64,000 bases of DNA from Allium sativum (taxonomy: Eukaryota; Streptophyta; Magnoliopsida; Asparagales; Amaryllidaceae), in assembly GCA_030737875.1 (NCBI GenBank), contig CM060925.1, forward strand, positions 481,429,514 to 481,493,513, written 5' to 3'. Positions 12,213-24,233 of this stretch are shown piece after piece (the first letter of the stretch is position 1; each line of letters opens with the position of its first letter). The notes below the pieces were generated by a model, which worked only from the letters and a program-made list of their open reading frames with translations, was not told where the DNA came from and did no database searches. Made by a program: the position numbers and the translations under genes.

Positions 12213-12797
12213 ATTAAATCCACTCACGCTTAACTAAAATATTCAAATGTTAGTTAAATTAAAATCATGTTATGATATGATTATATTGATTGTTGTTTTA
12301 TAGTTAAAATTGCGTATTTATGTAAATTGGTATCGATAGTGCAATTTAATTTTACTGTTGTATTAAATTTTACTAGTTAAGTTAAAAATTCGACATTTAA
12401 TTACTAGTTCAAAACCTAACATCTGATAACTAGTAAACTAATATGATATTGAACTATTTAGATGTATTGTTATGATGAATGGCTTGAATTTGACATGTTT
12501 GACTTAATGATGTTTAATTGTGTGAATTTACCCGTTATTCTTCTTGATTTTTATATGACCATTGTTTGTGTTGATCAATCCCAATCATTTACCCTAAATG
12601 TCATGGGCATCGAATAAACCCTGGATTAATCATTAAGATGAATTAATAATGTAGGTTGAAATGATAAATATCCGTGACCCCTGATTTGGATTGAAATAAT
12701 ATATATCCATTCCCAAAATACTTAAATTTAATTTTAAGTATTACTTGGCCATAGGATAGAAAAATATATATGCACACCGATTGGTTAAATAAAAATT

Positions 12798-12802
12798 GTT
12801 TT
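12798..12802. repeat. TSD GTTTT, left copy
   Basis: Identical to 17189-17193 on the other side of the nested solo LTR. Confidence 0.8.
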
Positions 12803-15800
12803 TGTAACAACCCAACTTTTCGGCTCTCTAAAATAAATATTAATACATCCTCTGTATTCATGTATCTCAAATCAAGTGTCAGAAAGTCTGATAGTTAGGG
12901 GAAAAGAAAGGAGATAGAAGTATAGAAGAAAGAAGATATAGAACAGAATCTCACAATGGAACGAATAATCTATAATAATAACAGTGCCCTTTTACAAAAA
13001 GCGGAAAAACTTTAAAAAATACATACAAAAATCAGAGTACACAATGAATTAGCCTGAATAGTTATAACACTTATAATTGCTGATATACACAATAACATAC
13101 ACAGCGGAATAAATAAAAGAATACGAGTATACATCTCGTCACCATCTCCTCTTCTAAAGATCTAAAGCAATCCAAGTCCAATATGTAAATATACTCGGTC
13201 TGACCTGAGCATTATCGCAAAATAACAACCGGATCAGGCTAGGCAACCGCATGAGATAACTCAACATTTAAGTAACACATATCAATACAATCTGAGGCCG
13301 TACGCATGTTCGTAATGGTTATCCCCTCAATAACATCCAAACATTTATTAAGAGAAGTATAATGGTATAATAGATAATGTCTAGGGTGTAGAATATAAGA
13401 ATATAAATAAATCACATAGCTGGAATGGTTACATTTGTTACATTCGACAACTATTAAGTGTACAAACAAAACCGATAAAGCACGTTCACATATTGGATTT
13501 TCCGCAGAGATCTCTCTGAATCAAGTCAGATCCGAACTCTATGCACAAGGATCAGAAGTTACCTACCGAGCGTCGCATATCTCTAGATAAAATATACCAA
13601 AGGCAAACATGACTGGTGCACGCACAAAAACACCGGTGTGCACCACGTGGAACCAAATATATCTAACTCCCCATGCGCAACATCTATAAGCATACTCTAG
13701 ATATGGAGTCAATATATCCTGTTGTGGGTTAGCAAAACCCCAGATCATGCATCCTACTCTGCCTTTAGCCATATCCGATGTTGAGGTTTCGTTCGGCATC
13801 TTCACATGAGTCTTTATCACTCAAGCAGAACAAGAATTCCGAGATGGAATCCCATAGCTCAATAGATCTTGGAATCTCACATAGATTCCTTCACAGATCG
13901 GGGAATTACACATGGATTCCAATACATCAACAGATCTTGGGATCACACAAAGATCCCTTCACAAACCTTAGAATCACTCTACGTGTTCGAGCATCTCAGC
14001 AGATATCGAACCCCCATATAGACTTCACTTCTCAGCCCCTTCCAAAACATAGAACCTGTATACTAGTTTTGAAGTGGTTTTCGATAAGTAGAACACTTAC
14101 CAATCCCGGTCCTCTCAAAACCAGTCGATAGATTTAAGGTCAAGTTCTATAGTCGATTAACCAACTACAATTCACACAATAAACGATTGTATATGAAAAA
14201 CAGCCTCGCTTAATTTCCATAACAATCAAATAAATATCCAAGGCATTATCAAGGTTATTGAAGCATGATAAACAGTCGAAGCACGATTAACTAATATAAA
14301 CGGTTCCAAACCCTTTCACATTTAATTAATCTTTTATTAATTAAAATCTCATTTATTAGTAAAACTCCTTTTAGCTAATAAAACATCCTTGTGAAATAAA
14401 ACTTCACTTATTAATCAATAACTCATACTCGATTAATGTTCCTATATACACTTGTATATATATTCAACTTATATATATAAAAGGTTTATATGTATATATT
14501 CTACTAATTCACTACTCGTTCAGTTTTGAATAATTAAAAAGGGTTTTAATATATGTAACCATCCGGTATAAGTATAATCACAATTCAATTCCAAGATTTC
14601 CTTTCTACCTCCATTACTTATAAATGTGTTCATATACTTATCCCTCTGGTATAAGTATATCTACAATTCATTTCTAAGATTTCTTAAAATATAATCAAAG
14701 AGGTTAAAACCATTGTTTAATAAAGAACCTCTTCTCTTTTATAAGTTAAACATTTTATTCAACATCTTTATCTTGAAAGATTTCCATACTTGTTTCTATC
14801 TTTAAAATCCATTATTAAAGATCTAAGTATATTCAAACTCGTTAAACAGTTTAATTTCAATTTAACTATATCTCAGGGGTTTAAAAACAAGCGTTACTAA
14901 AACACTATTTACAACAAACCCAAAACAATCCCTTTTTTTATAATTATCTTTAAATGTTCGTTTAAAGATTCGATTATATAAAGTTCATCGATGTAACTCG
15001 AGTGGGTTAAAGATGAATGTAAATAACACATTGTCACGACAAACCCAAAACCATTTCTATATTTATTTATGTCTTTAAAATAGTCCTTTAAAGATGTAAA
15101 TATCAAGAAATATTCGACAAGGTGAAATACTAGTGATTTCTAACCATTGATTATAAAAGGTATGTTATAATCCAAAATCATTTCCCAAATCTGATAAAAC
15201 AGACTTAGTTTATTTCAAAATATATGTAAAGTAAAATAGCTTAAAAATTCGTTTAAGAAGATAAAAAGGTAAATGATAATATAGTACAAATAGTTTGAAA
15301 TAAGTTTAAATTAAAAGAATTTAAAAGACCGTTTTATATTTAAAACCATTCTATTCCCCTTCCCAATTTCCATTCCAATTCGTATAATTTTCCAATTAAA
15401 CCCAGTGATGCTAAACACACCAAATTGTGTGAAATAGACAAACTCAATATATTATATAAAATAATATATTCACTTCACGACAATTTCACATATAACAACG
15501 TTATGTAATCAATGGGTCCAAAGTCAGGTTTAATACACAATCAATTCATATAACGTCATATGAATATAAATACAGTAACAATCATATTGAGGAATCATGT
15601 TGAATTCCTCCAACATGTCCCCTTGCATCACAAATCATATATCAACACATATATATGTAATACAGTTCCGTACTAACTAATTCATATATGATGAATCTTC
15701 TGCTAACGTAGTTAGTGTCAAAGGATCATCCGTCCACAGACAGGAATTAAATATATCGACAATCACCAATAAAGTAGTAAATCATCCAAACAATCAATTT

Positions 15801-17188
15801 TACATATAAATATGTAAATAAACAGTCAATATTATTATATGGTACAATAGTATAACAATAAGCGTTTGTTAATTTCACCATCCAATCCAATCAACGATTG
15901 CATGCTATTTTATCTAATTTCAAACAGGCATTTGAAATTACATATTCATAACTCCTCAGAATGATTCCAATCCACTTACTGCGCATAATATTCTTCATCA
16001 CGATCCCAACGCAAATGACGGTTCGGAAAACGGACGTCGTATGAACTGGATACGATATTTGCAAGTTAAAACAATATTTAAATATAATTAAACTTAATTT
16101 AAATTAAACAATTCCTTACCCCTCATCACACACTTACACTGCACATGCCTCCTCCTTTCTTCCCCAAGTTTAAATATGATAACCTCCCTTTCTGTATAAA
16201 CCGTTGACCACCTTGGACCTCCTCCCGTGTTTGTCGCAGCCACCCATTACCACCGCAGTTACCATCAAATGAAACTGTGCCTCACTCTCTACCTAAACAC
16301 CACCGTTACACCCAACTCGACGCCGGTCTAACAACCACATGCTCCAGCACCATTATTGACCTGCCTGAGGTCGGATTTTGCCATAGGGCACCGCTGCTCC
16401 TCTCGCCGACGTCGCCTGGTGTGCCTCGATGTCAGAAACTCAACCCCACCCTCGATTGCCCCTCTAAGACCACCATTTTGAAACGTGGGTCAACCCTAGG
16501 TCGACTGACCATTTCCGAGCTTTAGAAAAAAGATGTCGCACCTCCTATTTTACATACCCAAATGAAGATTTTGCTAATGTAAGTCTAAGAACCTTATTTA
16601 ATTCAATTTCATGTAGTAAAGATAGAGATTTTATTTGTTGAAGATTATTAAAGAGGGGCGGCTACTGTTTTGATTTTTACAGAAATATCAAATTAGGTTT
16701 CTTTGGTAGATAGCAGTTCGATATTTATAAGAAATTATTCTTAGATATTTTTAAATATAATAATCAAATATATTCAAGCATATTTTTGTTGAATGTTTCA
16801 CGTTCATATGACCACATCGTAGCTCCACTCACCATGAAAGTTGAAAATCTGCAATACTACACTATTCTAGACTCGATAAAACTGGTTTCGTCAAATTTCG
16901 AACCTACTTGTAAAAACAGTATTTTTGTGTGTTAAATAAATCGAGCTATTATTCAATCGATTTATAAACACTGTAATTCTTCGATAATAAATTTATATTA
17001 TCATTTCTATTTAAACAGAATTTGCCATAAGTTTCAAATTCAATTTAATTCCATATTAAATTTCAAATTCAGATTAAGTTATATTAAATAACTCGTTTAT
17101 TCTGAATTCTAGTTAATAAATTTCTAATTCAATCACATTCATATTTAAATAAATTAAATATTCTGATGCTAAAAATTGGGTCATTACA
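12803..17188 (-). mobile_element. Nested solo LTR, 4386 bp, TSD GTTTT
   Basis: TGTAACAACCC at 12803 and GGGTCATTACA ending at 17188 are flanked by identical GTTTT pentamers (12798-12802 and 17189-17193). Internal content shows minus orientation. ACTGGTTTCGTCAAATTTCG near 16890 is the reverse complement of the U3 motif of the plus-strand LTRs. A GC-rich, exon-like leader at 16140-16530 and a GTAAGTG donor-like site near 14095 lie in the order expected on the minus strand. No gag, pol or second LTR was found, so recombination between two LTRs is the likely origin. Reading frames inside it (for example 13778-14131 and 16277-16525) show no recognisable domain. Confidence 0.8.
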
Positions 17189-17193
17189 GTTTT
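17189..17193. repeat. TSD GTTTT, right copy
   Basis: Matches 12798-12802. Confidence 0.8.
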
Positions 17194-19300
17194 AGCCATG
17201 AGTCTTGAAATATTATTTAAAACAATATAGACGATGTTTTATAAATCGATTTCCTTCGAACTTAAAACATTGGATTTTGAAATATAAAAGCTAAAGGAAA
17301 TTAAATGTTGTAAACTGAAGTTAAATTGAATTTGAATATTAGTTGAATCTATCGAAATTGAACTGTTCATCCATCTCTGAAATTTACTTTATATTAACTT
17401 GATTTAAGTAATAATTGAATTGTGAATTCGACATTTTATAAATTGAAACAATTCAAAGTGAGAATTATCATTGAAATTTCAAGTATTTGAATCGAATTGT
17501 TAAATCAAAATGAAATATAAATGGGAAGTTGAATCTTTTTGAACTGAGATATCGAAATTTAGTCGAATTGATTTGAAACTGAAATATGATTTCTAGTTTG
17601 TTTAATATTTAGAAGAAAAATTCTAATTTAAGGTAATTTATTTAAAATCTTATATATACTATTTTTACTTAGCGATTATTTTACTTTATAAACTGTGCTA
17701 TTTTCACTTATACATAGTAACTATTTTAAGTAAAATACTTTAATAAGTAACTATTTTACATTTTAAACTATATATTTTTATACACTATTTTAAACAAACC
17801 ATTTTGATAATTAACTGTATATTTTATAAACTACTTTCGTACTTGACTATAAATTTTACTAAATTTGATAATTCTATTTTAAATACAAACTATTTCAAAT
17901 ATATTTAAACTATATAATATTGTATACAAATTAACTATTTAATATTTAAATTATTTTAAGATTTGAATTATTTCAAGTTTCTGAGATTGATTTAAATAGA
18001 GATTTAGTACGAAAGTATATTCTACTTGAATATAAATTGATTTGAAGAAAATATGATATTTCGATATGAAGTATAAACCTTTTGAAATATAGAAATCTAG
18101 TTGGTGTGAAAAATGTAAACGTTTGGTTGTTAAAGAGACCAGGATCAGATATTGTCATACTCTTTGCCAATACCAGAAATCACTTTAACAACTTTGTGTG
18201 TAGTGGATGAATCCAGAATGAAGTAGGATGTTTGGCGAAGGCTACTAGAATGAAGTAAGAGAACAATGATGGATATCCTTAATCTTTGGGTTATAATTGA
18301 AATAATTAAAACATAAGCTATCCTGGGACAATGGGAGGTCGCTCCTTCTATTTGATACGCTTTTTTGATACCATATCTATTATTTAATTCATGGCCATCC
18401 ACGATTTTTGGAGTGTTGTTCGACATGGGTGGTAGTAGGTGCTATGCGTTACCACTTGCTTGGTCCCGTAATCCGGTAGAATCCAACCATTGGGTATTCC
18501 TCGGTGCCTTTTCATATTATCCTGATTGCTTCCACTACGACTTTGTTTTGCATTGTACCTCTGGAGTGCTCCCAGATAGCCCATCAGTTTGGTGGAGTTT
18601 ACAATATTGTATATAGTACAATGTTTATAAACGGTGTAAGGGTAAAAATGTAATCTCGCTTACGCTATTTTGATACTTTTCTTTACTGAATAGACACTAT
18701 TTAATAGCAAAATTATATCATATAGTATCGAGTTTGACAAATCATTAGGAGATGGAAATTCCAGTAACATCTCTTAAGTTATTGCACTCATGAACACATT
18801 GGATACGAGATGTGAATTACTGTAAGCATCTCTGAGGTCGTGTCACTCATATTGTTACATGGTTTTGATCTAACTGATATGAGAATATTTTAGTTTTGAT
18901 CTGAGTATTTTTGTATTTTCATTGGAGCTTGGGTCAGCCTGAGTTTTTCAGTTAGGGAAGACCATATTATATTAAAGATGAAGATGGAGCTTGACACACA
19001 TAATTACTAGTATTATTCCACTGCGTATATTGGTATGTTTTATGATAATTAACTCTGATGTATTGTGTAATGTATAATAAAATGTATAGTTTAACAACTT
19101 CATGAACTGTTATTTGATTACTATATTTTGTCCATCGGCTGTAAGATTGTGATTGTTTTTCTTCTTCCTTCTTTTTCTTATATTAATCCAAATAACTATC
19201 TGTATTTTAGATTTCTTTGGGTCGACGGGTATGGATTATTGTCGACTTAAATGGTCATAAATACAGGTCGTTACAGACGCTCTATACACACACTTCCAAC

Positions 19301-19308
19301 TATAAATA
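19301..19308 (+). promoter_or_regulatory. TATA box TATAAATA
   Basis: A consensus plant TATA box followed about 30 bases later by a CT-rich leader, as in LTR promoters. Confidence 0.55.
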
Positions 19309-19506
19309 AGACCCTTTAGCCACTCCCTAAACCCTACACCTCATTCTTCTGTGCCTCCACTTTGTTTCTCCATTTATTAATTCAAGAATCCAAGTTAGGT
19401 TTCTCTTCTCTCTTCTAACCTTATTTTATCTTTCTAGATCGATATTCTTATATGTATACACTTTGGAATTAAGTTACATATACATGAGATTCTAAACTTT
19501 GATTTT

Positions 19507-19540
<34 letters not shown>

Positions 19541-20495
19541 GGAGAGTTAGAATACGTAGATCTGAAGGCAAATATCCTGATTTTTAGTCGATTCTACATT
19601 ATATTCTACTAATCTCTTTTTTATTCTTTGTAAGTGGAATTTTCATAAATTTTCTATTTGTTATATTCTGATAGTGTAAAATTTGGATCATTGTGCCTAA
19701 AATGGATTTGGATTTATACGTAAACAAAATAATATCAAATCCTTTAAATCCCTTATTGTTATATTTGTTAGCAGAAATGTCAATCAATTGTATTTGGGTT
19801 TGAATTATTGATGTAATGAAAGAAGAGACATATGGGTATTTGTATAATTCTTGAAAATAGTCTAATTCACTTCGTTGTAAATCTTTAAATTCATATATAT
19901 GTATTTCTATTTCGAAAGCCTAATAACTTGAGTATTGTGAATCAAATAGGTTTAAACACCTATTTTGAAAATAGATTGTTTGAATGTATTATTTGCAAGC
20001 CTTCAAATATTAAGCCTTTGTATACGAAAATTATATAAAAGTGAATTAGTACCAAAAAAGGGAATTTAGATATGTATTTGAAACTATTGCACCTTGTCTC
20101 TACTTTGTTATTGAGATAATCACTCAAACTTTGATTATAAGTTATGTTATGAATATTTATTATTTCCCTATTATTTGAATGTAAATATACATTTTATGTT
20201 ATGATTGGAGAAATTAGGGAAATAAACTTGTATACCTTTATTATGTTGCAAGGATTGACATTTCAAACGAATTAGGATGTTTATTTACGTACGCCTGATT
20301 TACGCCTCATTTATTACTATATATTTATAGCATAATAAACGTAATATGAATACGTATTAGATGCGTACTAAACACGTTTAAATTAAGTAATTAGAAATTA
20401 AATGCCCGTATAGGAATTTGTATGCGTGTGAGTTAATGACTTTAATTATAATTAATGACACACAAACACGAGGTTAACCATTACTTATAGTAGAA

Positions 20496-20500
20496 GCCTG
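20496..20500. repeat. TSD GCCTG of the giant-LTR element, left
   Basis: Identical to 59745-59749, directly outside the TG...CA termini of the 39-kb composite. Confidence 0.9.
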
Positions 20501-21354
20501 TGTAACAACCCGGATTTTCAGAACAAATTTTAATTTTTTGTTTTAACAATTTTAATGAATTTTGAATATTTACAATGATTTATTTTAAATAATAACTACT
20601 AAAAATTTCTTTTATCGAAATTAGAACAAAATTATATAACGAGCCTGAAATGGCACGGTAGTTTGAAAATTCGATTTTAAATTTCAATTGAATGTATAGG
20701 ATTCAAAATATGTCAGATTTCAGTAAAACCAAAAATATTTGAATCTTTTTAAAAATATCTTTCTATCGAATGTGAAAAATCCAGATTTGATAACGAGAAT
20801 TGAAAGTTATGCCCAGTTTAAAATTTGAAATAGTCGTTACGAAATATATATATATATATATTAATATATAGCCATTTTGCAAACTACCTCCATTTTCGAC
20901 GAAACCACTTTCGTTGGATCCAGAATGTCAAATTATTGCTAGTTATCAAATTTCATAATTTTAGGAATTAATATGTAAGTGTAGTAAATTTAAATTTGTT
21001 TGACTATTTAAATTTGAATTGGATCGACCAGAAAATGACCATTTGTCAAACGACCTCCAAATTCAACGAAATTAATTTTGTTAGGACCGTATCGTCAAAA
21101 CATAGCTAGATTTATTTTTCTGGAATTTTTGGAGTCAGTATGTGGCCCTGGTAAATTAAAATGTACGATCAAATTAAATAATTAAATGTTTTATATTTTA
21201 ATTTAAAGAAAAATGGGCCGAAACGATCAAATGGGCTGATGAGACCTACTCCATTGTGTCCGGAATAGGGGTATTTGGCTAGTGGAGACATTCGCTGGGG
21301 TGAATTTGGAGTTAATATCAGTTAATAGGTTTTTTGAAAATTAAAGAATTAAAT

Positions 21355-21364
21355 ATTATAAATA
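21355..21364 (+). promoter_or_regulatory. Putative TATA box of the giant LTR
   Basis: ATTATAAATA is followed about 35 bases later by AGAAACCCTAATTG and a GC-rich leader. The 3' LTR has the corresponding ATTATAAATG near 53522. Confidence 0.5.
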
Positions 21365-21427
21365 CAGGTCAATAAAAAAATAGAAACCCTAATTGAAATT
21401 CTCAGGGCCGCCGCCAGGTAGAAATCA

Positions 21428-21469
21428 ATGGCCGGCTCGCTTCCGTTTTCCTCCTTGTTATCCTCTTAA
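21428..21469 (+). other. 13-codon leader ORF kept in both giant LTRs
   Basis: ATGGCCGGCTCG... encodes 13 codons starting MAGSLPFSS and then a stop. The 3' LTR copy near 53595 keeps the same length and starts MADSLPFSS. It could be an upstream ORF of the LTR transcript. Its brevity makes chance preservation possible. Confidence 0.3.
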
Positions 21470-21882
21470 TTCGCTCAACAAAATGGAAGGCTCCCAAAGG
21501 GATAAAGGTCAATCTCAAGGAGAGCAACACATTCAACGGCCATGATTATTTCTGGTGGCTCCATTCAACGCTGGCGGCGTCATGAAGGCGCGCAGATCGA
21601 GGCCAATTTCCAGGCTCGGGGTTGCATCGAGTTCGCCAACCATTGGGGCGTGAGAAGACGAGGTATAGGCGGTCGTAGGGGGGTGGAGATGATTGTTCTC
21701 CGGCGCAGCGTACAGGTGGAAAAATCAAACCCTAGATGGTCAGCGTTGGGTTTAGTTTTAACGCAATTGCCTGGAACCGAGAAGAAGATAACCCGTATCC
21801 ACGATTTTGCAGTGTAACTAATTCATTTAATTAGTTAATTAGAGGATTAAGTATTAAGCTAATTACATTATTAAATTTACTT

Positions 21883-22071
21883 ATGAAATCAAATGATGAA
21901 ACTGTCGTATTTTATCCAAACAGAAACGAAAATGAAAAATTTCAGAAGCGTTGGAATCCTCTAGACGAGATCTACAAAATGGAACCAATCAGAACCGAAA
22001 ATAGTGGTATTTTTATAACATTGTTTTATATTCAGATTATAAATAAATTTACATTGTATATAAAGATCTGA
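21883..22071 (+). CDS. 62-codon ORF conserved between the two giant LTRs, unknown
   Basis: This frame encodes 62 residues starting MKSNDETVVFYPNRNENEKF. The homologous frame at 54049-54237 has the same length, with no frameshift or stop although the surrounding LTRs differ at several percent. Differences are mostly conservative (V/I, K/N, I/L, F/L). It has no recognisable domain, and the last 20 residues are hydrophobic because of AT-rich sequence. It is absent from the related LTR at 60073-64000. It lies between the GC-rich leader and the hairpin array. It may be coding or simply unbroken by chance. Confidence 0.25.
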   Translation: MKSNDETVVFYPNRNENEKFQKRWNPLDEIYKMEPIRTENSGIFITLFYIQIINKFTLYIKI

Positions 22072-22860
22072 ACCTTTAATTAAAATAAAATATAAAAAGC
22101 ATTGTTTCGAAAATATAAATAAACATTGTTTTAAAAATATAAAATAACATTGTTTATTTTTAGAAATTTATATAATAACATAGTTTTATAAATATAATAA
22201 TATGACTTATATATATACACCATAGTATAAAGAAAAATAAATATGATTTTTATATAAATACTTTGTTTTAAAAATGTAATTCTTATATGAAACACTTTGT
22301 TTTAAGAATGTGAGTTTTATATAAATAGTTTTAAATAAAAATATGATTTCTACCATATATAGAACGGTATAATAAAAAAATGAAATTTTTATATAAAGTA
22401 GTGTTTTATTTTTAATTTTTAAAAATAAATTTAGCATTGTTAAAATCTGATTTTTTTTATATAGATTAGCAGTTAAAAATGTGATTTTTAATATACATAG
22501 CATTGGATAAAAATGTAAATTTTTATATAAATGACTTTGTGATTTTTGTTACATAAATAACGTTGGAATAAAATCTGATTTTTATACATATAGCGTTGTT
22601 TAAAAATACTAATATAATTGAAATGTGATTTTTACATAGAAAAATCGTTGTTTTTAAATAAATGATAAGCATACGATAAAAATGAAATTTTCATATATGA
22701 AAAACATTGTTTTTAGAAATGATTTTTTTTATGAAAAGCATTGTTTTTAAATTGTGATTTTATTTAATATATATAGCAGTGATTAAAAATGTGATTTTTA
22801 AAATGTAAACATCGTATTAAAAATGTGATTTTTAATATATCTACGTGAAACAGATTACGT
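22070..22860 (+). repeat. Array of AAAAATGTGATTTTT-type hairpin words (GTG loop)
   Basis: Degenerate units of about 25-45 bp repeat the word AAAAATGTGATTTTT or close variants (for example near 22475, 22785 and 22828), separated by ATATA and GCATTGTTTT. Each word folds on itself (AAAAAT/ATTTTT). The 3' LTR has the same array at 54240-55015. Confidence 0.75.
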
Positions 22861-22950
22861 TGGAATCATGGCAAAGAATACAACGCATTGGAGCAAATCC
22901 GAACAATTCAGAAATTCAAAAATAAAACTGGCAGAGTAGAAACCAAAGGT

Positions 22951-22957
22951 GAGAACT
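22951..22957 (+). promoter_or_regulatory. Conserved splice-donor-like site AAAG|GTGAGAA
   Basis: An exon-like stretch ending GAAACCAAAG precedes GTGAGAAC. The same site is at 55115 in the 3' LTR, 61729 in the right-hand LTR and 259 in copy L. Confidence 0.5.
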
Positions 22958-23006
22958 CCTTCTCACTCTATTTATTTTACTGTTAAATATATATTAGGAT
23001 GCAGAC

Positions 23007-23434
23007 GGTGCTTAGTAGCACCCCACACCTTTGATTGAAACCATGATTGTTTGTTTGGACTATATTGTGATGTAATTGTAGTGGGACATAGAAAATAAAT
23101 ATTCATATGTTGAATAAAATATTTTATCGTTAAAAATGTAGTTTTCAACGTATATATATGAACGACATAAAATTATCATGAAAAGAAATGAAATAAATTT
23201 TCATTTACAAATCGGACGATTTGTTTATGTACACCCATTTATCTGATATGGATTAGGACGATAAATTTTACACATCGCCCAACTGCACAAATAACTAAAC
23301 TGTTGTTGTTTGAAAACCCCACACGGGTATTGGAATGATATTGGACATACACTATTCCCAATATTTAGTTGTATGTCAATCGATGGATTGACAGTCTGTG
23401 ATGAGCGTTATTTATTTATTTTATGCTCACACAG
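23007..23434 (+). ncRNA. Cluster of conserved stem-loops in the giant LTR (5' LTR copy)
   Basis: Successive inverted repeats are GGTGCT/AGCACC (23007-23022), CAAATCG/CGATTTG (23208-23223), GGACGAT/ATCGCCC-type (about 23247-23281), TGTCAATC/GATTGACA (23374-23393) and CTGTG.GAGC/GCTC.CACAG (23396-23434). Counterparts occur in the same order in copy L (319-890), the 3' LTR (55173-55595) and the right LTR (61788-62261). Two stems show paired changes between copies. This supports a folded RNA, but its function is unknown. It lies just downstream of the donor-like site, so it would be intronic in a spliced transcript and present in unspliced genomic RNA. Confidence 0.55.
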
Positions 23435-23749
23435 TTGTAGAATGCACTCTGGATGTTGTACGAATTTTTAATGATTGTTTATCATTATTGTTGTATACAT
23501 GCGATGTATGAAATCCATATAACTGAAATTATATGGTAATTGATTGAGTTGCATTCCGATTTAGAAATACAGAATTTTTTAAAATAAAGAGTATTTTAAA
23601 ATAAAGAATCTTTTAAAATAAAAAATATTTTGAAATAAAAAATATTTTAAAATAATATTCAATGAAGTAATAAAAATAATCATATGTTAAATTATATGTT
23701 TGTTAGATAAAAATATTATTTTTAAACATGTATGTGAAGGGAACAATGT

Positions 23750-24200
23750 AACGAAATACACATTTTTATTGTATTTATAGAATATGTAAAATATTCATGT
23801 TATGAAATAAAATTGTTTGAACAATAAAAATTACGTTTTTATTTTATTTATAAAATATGTAAAATATTCATGTGATGAGATAAAAAATTTTGAATAATAA
23901 AAATCACATTTTTATTGTATTTATGAAATATGTAAAATGTTCATGTTTTGAAATAGAAAAGTTAAACAATAAAAATTCACATTTTTATTGAATGTAGAAA
24001 TAATGAAAAAAATTCATTGATTGAAATAAAAAGGTTTAACAATAAAAATTTACATTTTCATTGTATATAAGAAATGGTGGAAAAGATTCATTGTTTTAAT
24101 AAAAATGGTGTAATATTAAAAAAAATTACATTTTTTATGTAAGTATGATTCATTAAAATATTCATTGTTTGAATAAAAATGTTGTAACATTAAAAATTAC
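23750..24200 (+). repeat. Array of AAAAATCACATTTTT-type words (CAC loop)
   Basis: Units about 72-75 bp apart (near 23821, 23896, 23968, 24040) carry AATAAAAATCACATTTTTATTG or variants, the reverse complement of the words in 22070-22860. The 3' LTR equivalent is 55900-56400. Confidence 0.75.
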
Positions 24201-24228
24201 ATTTCTAATGTAAGTATTATTCATCAAA

Positions 24229-24233
24229 ATATT
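24229..24233. repeat. TSD ATATT of the Tat element, left
   Basis: Identical to 48339-48343. Confidence 0.9.

Larger units (their letters stand above)
10259..19275 (+). mobile_element. Solo LTR of ~4.6 kb, interrupted by a second solo LTR
   Basis: It starts TGTAACAACCCG at 10259 and ends AGGTCGTTACA at 19275. Flanking pentamers are GACGG (10254-10258) and GACGC (19276-19280), four of five identical, consistent with an aged TSD. Orientation follows from the plus-strand TAGTTTCATCGGATTCGG motif near 11100, a GC-rich leader at 11760-11970 and CAAAG|GTGAG at 12201-12210. Positions 12803-17193 are a later insertion plus its duplicated target. No internal coding region or second LTR is present. Confidence 0.7.
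19276..20500 (+). mobile_element. Continuation of the interrupted TGTAATACCCCG-type LTR-like sequence
   Basis: TATAAATA at 19301-19308 is followed by a CT-rich leader, then AT-rich sequence with an (AT)n run at 19506-19537. No reading frame has a recognisable product. The giant element inserted at 20500, and the sequence resumes at 59745. Confidence 0.4.

Noticed and set aside
13778..14131. 117-codon open frame
   Set aside because: It contains imperfect repeats of an ATCTTGGAATCACACATAGA-like unit within the solo LTR and has no recognisable domain.
16277..16525. Possible host gene exon in a GC-rich stretch
   Set aside because: Equivalent GC-rich leaders occur in every long LTR here (7560, 11760, 21480, 53630, 61080). 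It belongs to the minus-strand solo LTR.
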